The translations under genes were made by a program, and so were the position numbers. The notes beneath the pieces were generated by a model, which had not been told where the DNA came from, did not search any database, and saw only the letters and a list, made by a program, of their open reading frames with translations. Shown piece after piece: positions 55,801 to 64,000 of a stretch of DNA of 64,000 nucleotides. Source of the stretch: Bombyx mori (Eukaryota > Arthropoda > Insecta > Lepidoptera > Bombycidae); contig NC_085129.1 in NCBI RefSeq assembly GCF_030269925.1, forward strand, positions 16,979,501 through 17,043,500, in the 5' to 3' direction. The stretch's first letter is position 1. Every line of letters begins with the position of its first letter.

Positions 55801-58351
55801 CGGAGCAGAGAGTGCACATGCAAAAGTTGAGCATTCGTAACTGAAAAAAACGTATATATCTTTTAGAGTAATGTTATATTATATTTATAAGTACATACGG
55901 TACATCGAAGTATTGAAGTGTTTGTATAATAACGCCACCATGTCAGTCCGAGTACAGGAGCATTGCACGAAGGAAATCCCTGTAAAGAGAGGAGTGAGAC
56001 AGGGAGATGTGATATCTCCGAAACTGTTTATCACTGCTCTGGAGGATTCCTTCAAGCTTCTGGAATGGCAAGGACTTGGCATCAATATTAACGGCGAATA
56101 CATCACTCATCTTCGGTTTGCCGATGACATCGTGGTCATGGCAGAGTCGCTGGAAGATTTAGGGCGTATGCTCGGTGACCTCAGTAGGGTTTCTCAACAA
56201 GTGGGTCTTAAAATGAACATGGACAAAACAAAAATCATGTACAATGTCCATATTGCACCCACCATAGTTACTGTTGGGAGCTCTACTCTTGAAGTTGTTG
56301 ACGAATATATATACCTAGGACAGGCAGTCCGATTAGGTAGGTCCAACTTTGAGAGAGAGGTCAGTAGACGGATCCAACTCGGCTGGGCAGCGTTCGGTAA
56401 ACTGCACAACGTCTTCTCGTCCAAAATACCTCAGTGCCTTAAGACAAAGGTGTACAACCAATGTGTGTTACCAGTGATGACTTACGGCTCGGAGACGTGG
56501 TGCTTCACTAGGGATCTTTTTAGAAGGCTCAAAGTCGCGCAGCGAGCTATGGAGAGGGCTATGCTCGGCATTTCTCTACGTGATCGAATCCGAAATGAGG
56601 AGATCCGTAGAAGAACGAAGGTTGCTGACATAGCCCGTAGAATTAGTGAACTGAAGTGGCAATGGGCCGGCCACATAGCACGAAGAGAGGACGGTCGATG
56701 GGGCAGAAAGATCCTGGAGTGGCGACCACGTACTGGCAAGCGCAGTGTGGGACGGCCACCTACTAGATGGACCGACGACCTAGTAAAAAGCGCTGGGTCT
56801 CGTTGGATGCAGGTGGCAATGGACCGGTCGCACTGGAAATCTATTGGAGAGGCCTATGTTCAGCAGTGGACGGCGATAGGCTGAAATGATGATATTTATA
56901 AGAAAAAACATGCTTAAGCATTTTGGTTGATCTTTTATGCAGTGTTTTACGAAGAGTGAAGAAGTCTAGAAGTTTTAGAGTGAAGTGAAGGAGTTTGAAG
57001 TCGTCGTGGTCTAAAGGATAAGACGTCTGGTGCATTCGTCTTGAGGGATACACCATTGTTCGAATCCCGCAGGCGGGTACCAATTTTTCTAATGAAATAC
57101 GTAGGTACTCAGCAAATGTTCACGATTAACTTCCACGGTGAAGGAATAACATCGTGTAATAAAAATCAAATCCGCTAAATTATAATTTGCGTAATTACTG
57201 GTGGTACGAACTCTTGTGAGTCCACATAGGTAGGTACCACTACCCCGCCTATTTCTTCCCTGAAGCAGTAATGCGTTCCGGTTTGAAGGGTGGGGCAGCG
57301 GTTGTAACTATACTGAGACCTTAGAACTGATATCTCAAGGTGGTTATAGATGTCTATGGGCTCCAGTAACCACTTAACACCAGGTGGACTGTGAGCTCGT
57401 CCACCCATCTAAGCAATAACTAAAAAAAGAGTTTATAAAAAACAGGGTAATTAAAATCAAACCTTCAATAACTCTTCTTACATATTCACACATTGCTATT
57501 AGACATAGACGTCAAGTATCAAGGTGATACTATTTTGTGAAGGTTATACAATAAAAAACTTAGCAGGGGCTGTCACCCGGCTAAGTTCCTGCCTCTTTTA
57601 GCATACTAACTGTAACTAGACAGGTGATTTGCCATTACCAAAGTTCATACTATCTCAAGGACATAAAAAAGAATATCCTTAGTTACTAACTAACCGTTTT
57701 TTCTCCAAAGTCTCTTTGACCATATTAAAGCATTCAGACCAGTTCTCTTCCTGGAGTATACCTAAACAGCTTACGCATATCGATATCTTCTTTTTCTTTT
57801 TCGGTGGTTCATCATCACAGCCATTGACATCTTTATTGCCATTTATATTGTCTACTGGATTGCTAGTGATTTGTTGTTCTTCTGAATTATTTTCTACTTC
57901 TACACCGCTTTCTGTATACTGAACAATGGATATATGATGTTAATGAAAAACTTTTCATTCTTTAAATGTTCAGTAAGCAAAGTGGACATGGGGCATAAGT
58001 GGATATATAGTCCCTCGGTGACCTTCACGGTACTCATCGAGAGCAAATAAAGAAGATCACAGGTTACTGTATTAATGGAAAAAAAAAAATTTTTTTAGGT
58101 TACTTTTTTTTTAATAATTTATTACTACGTACATCGTAGTGAATTTTAGAAAAGGTTTTGAGAAGCTTTTATGATGGACGTAATTTAAAACAAAAGTAGT
58201 TATCAATTCGCGCCAAGCAAATACTTACTTTATGTATGTATTCTTTGTAGTTTTCGTAAGTTGCCGGGTTCTTAAGCCCTAAATAACGCAGGCAGCATAT
58301 ATCGCAACACCCTACCTCTTTACAGAATTTAACGATGGCTTTATTGTCCAT
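50577..58351 (-). CDS. PUS10: tRNA pseudouridine synthase PUS10, 11 exons
   Basis: PUS10 makes pseudouridine at positions 54/55 of tRNA and has a processing role in animals. Exons in transcript order: 58351-58229, 57918-57695, 55840-55731, 55208-55069, 54694-54465, 53661-53548, 53078-52976, 52575-52469, 51980-51881, 51336-51147, 50755-50577. They join in phase to 539 residues against 529 in the human protein. Two CxxC pairs, CCDICC near the start and ICVSCLGIL at the end of exon 2, match the N-terminal zinc-binding region. Exon 7 carries GREDVDVRCLGDGRPFAIE, which holds the catalytic Asp motif. Exon 10 carries TPIRVLHRRPLLTRTR. The last exon has EAGTYVKEWCHGEFGRTTP and ends in DWPRPQ. Introns hold a 5'-truncated RTE-type LINE, a long GA tract, a solo LTR and SINEs. 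All key motifs are intact. Confidence 0.97.
51370..51711 (+). mobile_element. tRNA-derived SINE (family B), head and tail present
   Basis: Head GGCCTGAAGGATAAGACGTC with B-box CGGTGTTCGAATCCCGCAGG, tail AAGCAGTAAAAAAAAAA, with an internal deletion. In a PUS10 intron, antisense to the gene. Confidence 0.88.
52295..52460 (+). mobile_element. Bm1-like SINE next to PUS10 exon 8
   Basis: CAGCCCACTGAGTTTCTCGC to CTCAAGGTTAGGTAGGAAAA; its poly-A end lies within about 10 bases of the exon 8 donor at 52468. Confidence 0.8.
52663..52895. repeat. GTGC microsatellite and long GA-rich tract
   Basis: GTGC repeated about six times, a short unique stretch, then roughly 190 bp of GA with GGGG interruptions and a pure GA run at the right. 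In a PUS10 intron; open frames through it are composition artefacts. Confidence 0.95.
54012..54367 (+). mobile_element. Solo-LTR-like sequence in PUS10 intron
   Basis: Starts TGTTACGCCGATAAAAGC, contains ATTATAAAAGCGTTGCAGGG (TATA box and possible start), ends near CGAACCCCAGCA. Related in inverse orientation to 43731-44090. Confidence 0.65.
55239..55344 (-). mobile_element. SINE family B fragment
   Basis: CCCCACCCTTCAAACCGAAA to AAGAGGTCCTACCCCCAGTA, about 30 bp from PUS10 exon 4. Confidence 0.8.
55460..55720 (+). mobile_element. Bm1-like SINE, ending close to PUS10 exon 3
   Basis: TCCTCCGGTCATCGTTCTCG to CTTCTCAAAGCTAAAAAAAA; exon 3 begins at 55731. Confidence 0.8.
55892..56884 (+). pseudogene. 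RTE-type reverse transcriptase, C-terminal two thirds of the RT domain and tail
   Basis: Continuous open frame of about 330 codons to a stop at 56882-56884. RT motifs are KRGVRQGDVISPKLF and RFADDIVVMAES (catalytic FADD), followed by GLKMNMDKTKIM and the C-terminal GRPPTRWTDDLVKSAGSRW and HWKSIGEAYVQQW. The endonuclease and the first RT blocks are missing because of 5' truncation. The frame is otherwise unbroken, so the insertion is fairly recent. Confidence 0.9.
55892..56891 (+). mobile_element. 5'-truncated RTE-type LINE with 11-bp target duplication
   Basis: ATATTTATAAG at 55881-55891 and 56892-56902 flanks exactly 1000 bp ending in TGAAATGATG, in the intron between PUS10 exons 2 and 3, opposite to the gene. 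Confidence 0.88.
57000..57426 (+). mobile_element. tRNA-derived SINE (family B), full length
   Basis: Starts GTCGTCGTGGTCTAAAGGAT with B-box TTGTTCGAATCCCGCAGGCG, then TAACTTCCACGGTGAAGGAA, ends CCATCTAAGCAATAACTAAA. The best copy for defining the family, in the PUS10 intron. Confidence 0.9.
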
Positions 58352-59578
58352 CTTCCTTTTATTTTACACTGCTAAAAAGCATGTAACGAAGTATAGTAAA
58401 CAAATGAATATCACTTTCCAATTTTTTTTGTAGTTCAGTTTTAAGTATAAAAATTCTGCAGTTACGAAAGAAGAGAACAACTCAACAGTGTCAGGAGTTG
58501 CATGAGTTTGAATTCTGTATATATTCAAATTTTATTAGTTTATTTTAGTTTTGTTTAAAATAAATTTTGCCCTAATTTAAACATAAAAAGAAAACAAATT
58601 CTTGATTCAGCAGGCAAATGTATCCATTTCTATAAATCCAAAGCATTTATAGGTTAGAGCTAAATCGACAACATGAAAAGTGTAAAGATTATCGAAATTA
58701 AATTAATTTTGGAATGAAATCGTATGATATGTAAATTTTAAAATGTATTATATTAGATTGAGAATGAATCTCTTATTAATATTTTAACAAAAAATTTAAT
58801 TCAATAAAAAAATTGCGGAATGTTGAGCCACATGCAGTGAATTTGTTTCAATTCTCCATTATTACTGCCCTTACTACCAATTTAAATGTAAAGAAACATA
58901 AAATATTAACATACATTTTAAATTTTAAGCACTCGAGGTGGAACAAGCTCAACAAGTAAATAAAATCATAATAAAACACGGCTGTTCATTATGCAAAATA
59001 AATAACAATTTTTGGGAGAGTAAAAAATGTTTGAAACGCGGAGACAGGTGAAATATTCAATAGAATGAAGATTTTACGCATTTTCTCTCTCACTTTCTAA
59101 AATTTAACGAATCCATCTATACTGAATTGTTAAGGAATGAAAAAGAATTCAGGTAGTAAACTGAAATAAGTTAAATTGTGAAAAAATCAAACAAACCAAT
59201 TGATACCACAATCTCTGACATGTATTAGTATTTATAAATAAGGCTTAGAGGATGGGATCATACATTTCATATATTAATAGATTAAATGAAGCTGATGTCA
59301 AGGCTTAGACCGAGTTCAATATTCTACAACATATTAATTGAAAGGAAACTGTCTGAACTGAGTAGGTACCCCATGCTTATTTTTTTTAGCTGTTTATATA
59401 TGGTTTAAATGAGTATAATTTCTTTTATAATTGCCAGAAATAAAAAGAATCAATGTCAAAGTCAGCTGTCACAGCTGAATTTTATGTAATTCAAAATAAT
59501 ATTTAAAATTCCAAATTATTCTTTTCATCCAACTAATAACCAACCGTTAAACACACATAAAACAATTAAAAAACCAAA
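58352..59578. promoter_or_regulatory. Divergent intergenic region, PUS10 and SAMM50
   Basis: 1.2 kb, AT-rich, without recognised repeats, between two head-to-head start codons. Promoters of both genes must lie here or in 5' UTR; no individual element can be assigned. Confidence 0.5.
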
Positions 59579-62500
59579 ATGGGCACTGTCCACGCGAAGG
59601 TAAGCTATAATTTTTATTACTCTTATACAGTAACAAAAAATTTGTACAAACTTTCGTACCTAAAAATTATTTCAAAACATGATCACAACCAAGATTTTTA
59701 AGCTACCTATACCTGAACTCAAAAATGAGCAAATAAGTCCAAGCTTTATTCTATAATTTTGCTTCACTGAACTAATGGCAAAGGGATTATGATATTAATA
59801 TAGTTGCTGTTTAACCTTTTTTTTGCATCTCCTTTGATATGCCGACCTGTGTTCCATTCGAATAGTAGAAGTGAAAAAAAAATCTACATGATTATAGGCA
59901 AACCAGCACGATATTGGCGACTCTGGCGGTGGTCTGTTTGTTTTTGAAGAGCCAGTCGAAATGGGCGAGGAACCAATACCAAAACCCACCATCAAATTAG
60001 ATGGAGTAAGAGTAAGTTGACCCGCTTTCATACATATCGACGCTTGAAAGGCAAACGTGACTAAGCGACAATGCGTGAACTTTACAGTAGACTAATTTAA
60101 AGTTGAAATACCTGAAAACAAAATTTATTTTAACGAATCCAGCTGTAGTAGAATCTAGCTAGTAGCTGTAGGATTGAAATGATTTTAACAGACCTAGAAA
60201 TATATATTTTTTGCGCATCGAATATGGTTATTGCCTATCATTTATGTACAAAGCAGTTATTGTCGCTTAGTCATGTTTGCCTTTCAAGCGTCGATATTAA
60301 CTATTTAACTTTAGACATAATTCATCTGACAACAGGAACAATGCTAAACTTCTTTCAGAATTAAAATTATATAAGTTCTGTATCATGTAAGACAGAGAAC
60401 ACAAGACATATGACCAGAGAACAGTCCCAGGTTATCCCAAAATCCATACAGAGTTTGAAGTGGTAGAAGTAATAAAAAAAAATTGTCAAAGCAAGATTAA
60501 ACTTTTAAAATAGTTTTAATTATGTCCACAATTAGATTATTAAATTAGAGAGCACATTATTATGTATAATGATGTGGTTTAATACCAGCACTTGGGCAGT
60601 GGATATGTGGCAGAAAGTATTCTCATAGTTTTGTTGAAAAAATATAAATGCTGAACTTTTGAACTTGGCTGAGTTCAATTATGCCTTGGAAGAGTCTTCA
60701 TTTCCTTATCTTCGTATGTGGAGTAGTAGCTGCATGTATTTCTATTAAGGCCTATCACATCTGCAGTGAAAACCTTCTCTGGCATAACCTCTATCAGACA
60801 GTCCGTCTAAATAAGTCTAAGACACCCTTACTGTAATTCCTCTCTCAAGAGAGTATTACGTTTTTTGGCTATCAAAGTCATTTTCAGTCCATCATCAACC
60901 CATCTATTAAGTGAAGGCGGAATATAAATTTGTATCCTGAAAATGAACACAACGACGCTTGAAAGCAAACGTGACTAAGCGACAATTCGTGAACTTTACA
61001 GTAGACTAATTTAAAGTTGAAATACCTGAAAACAAAATTTATTTTAACGAATCCAGCTGTAGTAGAATCTAGCTAGTAGCTGTAGGATTGAAATGATTTT
61101 AATAGACCTAGAAATATTTTTTTTTTGCACATCGAAAATGATTATTGCCTATCATTTATGTACAAAGCAGTTATTGTTGCTTAGTCACTAAGCGCTAGGC
61201 ACTTTTGCCTTTCAATCGTCGATAATTTTCTTATGCTTCCAGGCTCGTGTTGATAGAGTGCACGTTGATGGTTTGAATCGTACAAAAGATGACATTATAA
61301 AGAATACTATCGACGATCTATTTCACGCAACTGATTTTGAGGATGTTATTGTTAGAGCTCACAAGGTAAGTGTCTAAGAAACGTTTGAATTTCCAGTGGC
61401 TTTAATGGTTCAGCGGAAGAAATGCAGCGAAACCCTTTTTTTGTTGCATAGCCAGGTAAACAAGTTTGTTAAGTGGTATACACAGGTCACTCCTAGAATG
61501 CAGACTGACGAATGTTTAACTCTTAATTGTATAGCTTAAAAATAACAATTGCCTACTTCAAACCTGAACACATTACTGCTTCTCAGCAGTAACAGGCGGG
61601 CAGTATCAAAAAAAAGTATCAAACTCCTAAGACCAGTTAAACAAATACATTTAAATCATACTAAACACAACATTAAATGTTCTGAAAAACGCAAGGATAT
61701 TTGGTCTACTAAGATACTAATTAGTAGAAAATAGAGCATTTGCATCAAAAAATGGTAATGAATTTATGGAATCATATTTCCTACATTTGTATGTAGCTTA
61801 TCAAGAATTTATATAACATGTTTTGAATTTGCCCACATATAACAGTTTTTTTTTGTTTGTTAAATACACTATTCAGTAAAACTTCAATATGACTAGATTT
61901 TTTTTATTGCTTAGATGGGGGGACGAGTTCACAGCCCACCTGGTGGTAAGTGGTTACTGGAGCCCACAGACATCTACAACGTAAATGCGCCACCCATCTT
62001 GAGATATAAGTTCTAAGGTCTCAGTATAGTTACAACGGCTACCCCACCCTTCAAACCGAAATGCATTACTGCTTCACGGCAGAAATAGGCGGGGTGGTGG
62101 TACCTACCCGTGCGGACTCACAAGAGGTCCTACCCCCACTAAGCAATGCCAGGGGCAGAGCCAAGCCGCTGCCTACCGGTTCTCCAGCCTTTACTAAAAC
62201 TAAATCTGTTTCAAAGGTTCGTCGCGCCCTCGATTCAATGGGTTGTTTTCGTGACATCGGTGTGTTCATAGATGTATCGTCCGGACCTGGATCCACACCT
62301 GAAGGACTGGAGGTACATATATTTAAAAATGTTTTTAATTATAAATTAAGGATGGACATAATCGAGTCCTCTTCGTAGGTTTTATTAAGGTTTGAATATT
62401 ATGCCACGCTCATATTTGGTCAAATATAATCTAAAATGTGTAATGATGTTGTTTTTCTACACATAGTATTAATGAAAGTACACAATAACACACAAAGAAA

Positions 62501-63746
62501 GATTTTGCACATAGTATTAATGAAAGTACACAAGTCAGTGTGCTTTTTGATTTTATTTAAATTGGCCATTGAATAATATAAAATACATTAATAAATGGCC
62601 AGTAGGTCGGTAGGCAGCGGCTTGGCTCTGCCCCTGGCATTGCTGAAGTCCATGGGCGACGGTAACCACTCACCATCAGGTGGGCCGTATGCTCGTCTGC
62701 CTACAAGGGCAATAAAAAAAAAAGTTCAGTGAAAATTACAGCTCTATTTTGCATGTGATATGCTGAGTGCCTATCTCTTTTGACTACATTCAAATCCTTT
62801 ACAGAGGAAGTACTGAGAGTATAAAAAATTAAGAATAATAATCGTTAATTTGAATCTTTAAACTGGCAATCTAATATCAGAATCCAAAAAGTTGTGTTTT
62901 TAAATGAATCCAACGAACCTTTAAATGATCCAAACAAACGATTTAAAGCGAACCCTGGCAACACTGCAGCTTAAGAAGTAGATTACCATATTAAAAAAGA
63001 TAATTAGACACTAATGGAGGTAGTTGAATAGCGATTGCGTGGTTCCGCCGCTCGCGTATAGATGGCGTTGAAATTGATTCAATTCGCAGGTGACGTTTCA
63101 AGTTAAAGAGCTATCTCGCGTCATCGGTGGAATAAACACAACAGTCAGCGAGAACGAGGGAAATTTGGTTTTAGGTAAATAAAATTTATCATAAATATTT
63201 TTAAGATGATTTTTTTTCTTAAATTGAATTCGCGTAGTTCTCCATACACAGTCTTTTTCTATTGCCCTAGTTCATTAAACTAATTTACTGCGCAGCTGAT
63301 ATTAAGTGGGTAACGTAGGGTACAGATATGACCACGTGAACGCCGTTATATTTTTTTACTTTACTTTACAATTAAATCGAATTCCATAGTCTTTTTTTGT
63401 AAATCCTCCAATGTGCAGTCTCCCTTATATCTATAAATCTATATGGATCTACCTGGGAGTAGCAGTATGAGATCCCTTTGTTCGTCTACTAATATAATGC
63501 TATAAATACAGTGAACCAGCAATCTATAGTGAAGTTCGTTGACCTTGCGTCATCTGATTTCTGAAATTCGCATTGCATTGCGTAGTCTGTTTCTGGTAAA
63601 AATATATTCTTTAAAGGTGTAAAAATGCCAAACATCGCCGGCCGCGGGGAGAAGCTTCAAGCGGAATACAGCATGGGCTATCGAAGCACGTCGAATTTCA
63701 ATGTCACTGCTACCAAACCGTATCCTCATAAACCCCTCGTGCCTAT
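59579..63746 (+). CDS. Samm50: SAMM50 (sorting and assembly machinery 50), 5' part
   Basis: SAM50 is the mitochondrial outer-membrane beta-barrel that inserts other barrel proteins; an N-terminal POTRA domain precedes the barrel. Exons: 59579-59599, 59898-60011, 61243-61365, 62217-62312, 63090-63174, 63617-63746, all in phase, ending in a good GTAAGT donor, so the gene continues past the right edge. About 188 of roughly 460-470 residues are present. The start MGTVHAK is the family start. An acidic leader (FEEPVEMGEEP) is followed by the POTRA part, VDRVHVDGLNRTKDDII through FRDIGVFIDVSSGPG and VTFQVKELSR. GGINTTVSENEGNLVLGVKM and NIAGRGEKLQAEYSMG open the barrel. Exon 2 has two possible in-phase acceptors nine bases apart (exon from 59898 or 59907). 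Confidence 0.97.
60030..61242. repeat. SAMM50 intron 2 with a direct duplication
   Basis: About 270 bp at 60036-60300 recurs at about 60956-61226 (both contain GACTAAGCGACAATGCGTGA or its variant, TAATTTAAAGTTGAAATACC, GCCTTTCAA and TCGTCGAT-type ends). The unit is bounded by inverted CGACGCTTGAAAG and CTTTCAAGCGTCG, so it looks like a small inverted-repeat element present twice. Confidence 0.75.
61897..62142 (-). mobile_element. tRNA-derived SINE (family B), 3' part
   Basis: TTTTTTATTGCTTAGATGGG to CAAGAGGTCCTACCCCCACT, immediately followed by a LINE tail fragment. Confidence 0.85.
62143..62180 (-). mobile_element. BMC1-like LINE tail fragment fused to the SINE
   Basis: AGCAATGCCAGGGGCAGAGC and GCCGCTGCCTACCG. 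It ends 36 bases before the SAMM50 exon at 62217. Confidence 0.75.
62606..62725 (+). mobile_element. BMC1-like LINE tail
   Basis: CGGTAGGCAGCGGCTTGGCT through AGGGCAATAAAAAAAAAA, almost identical to the end of the intact LINE at 21190-21310. Confidence 0.88.
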
Positions 63747-63770
63747 GTAAGTTGTCACTCCAGTAACTAC

Positions 63771-63985
63771 TTAACACAGTCCACCTGGTGTTAAGTAGTT
63801 ACCGGAGCCTATCGACATTTACAATGTAAATGCGCCACCCACCTTGAGATATTAGTTCTAAGGTCTCACTCAGTATAGTTACAACGGCTGTCTCACCCTT
63901 CAAACCGAAACGTATTACTGCTTCACGGCAGAAAGGGCGATGGTACCTACCCGTGCGGACTCACAAGAGCTCCTACCACCAGTCA
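63771..63985 (-). mobile_element. tRNA-derived SINE (family B), 3' part
   Basis: CCACCTGGTGTTAAGTAGTT to AAGAGCTCCTACCACCAGTC, starting about 25 bases after the last visible SAMM50 exon. Confidence 0.8.
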
Positions 63986-64000
63986 GGCAAGCCCCGAGCC

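Noticed and set aside
57000..57080. tRNA gene (also 51370-51450, and 30260-30331 on minus)
   Set aside because: A- and B-box-like sequences are present but the cloverleaf is incomplete and each continues into the same SINE body.

Overview
The window looks like nuclear DNA of a moth, most probably the silkworm Bombyx mori or a close relative. The host genes have small exons in AT-rich introns with ordinary GT-AG splice sites. The repeats are ones I associate with Lepidoptera: a Bm1-like SINE, a BMC1-like LINE tail, and a tRNA-derived SINE. The species call is inference from repeat families and gene sequence, because no search could be run.

Six host genes are visible. From left to right they are: a C2H2 zinc-finger gene (minus, terminal exon 3785-5384); the gamma-secretase subunit PEN-2 (plus, three exons, 16738-22489); an SLC37 sugar-phosphate exchanger (minus, twelve exons found, 41745 down to 29713); an unrecognised gene with an acidic and Ser/Thr-rich product (plus, 43150 to about 49039); the tRNA pseudouridine synthase PUS10 (minus, eleven exons, 58351-50577); and the mitochondrial outer-membrane assembly protein SAMM50 (plus, first six exons from 59579, running off the right edge). 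For PEN-2, PUS10, SLC37 and SAMM50 the exons were joined by hand: splice phase is consistent at every junction and the products align along their length with the families as I know them. SLC37 and the unknown gene are head to head, and so are PUS10 and SAMM50.

Most of the rest is mobile DNA. 1-3770 holds SINE fragments, a broken mariner and a 650-bp inverted-repeat element. 5526-6783 is a 5'-truncated R1-type LINE with a 14-bp target duplication. 11134-15833 is a decayed tyrosine-recombinase (DIRS-like) retroelement on the minus strand, with 156-bp inverted repeats and an unusual tandem amplification of its reverse-transcriptase active-site segment. 17640-21326 is a LINE with an intact 1058-codon ORF inside PEN-2 intron 2. 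22.5-29.7 kb holds MITEs and SINEs, several nested. The introns of SLC37, the unknown gene, PUS10 and SAMM50 hold more than twenty SINE, LINE-tail and MITE copies, some within about 15-60 bases of a splice site.

The host genes do not form a pathway. PEN-2 works in intramembrane proteolysis, SLC37 in ER sugar-phosphate exchange, PUS10 in tRNA modification and SAMM50 in beta-barrel assembly. The clearest lead for an unusual system is the DIRS-like element and its internal repeat array. The uncharacterised gene at 43-49 kb is the main host unknown.
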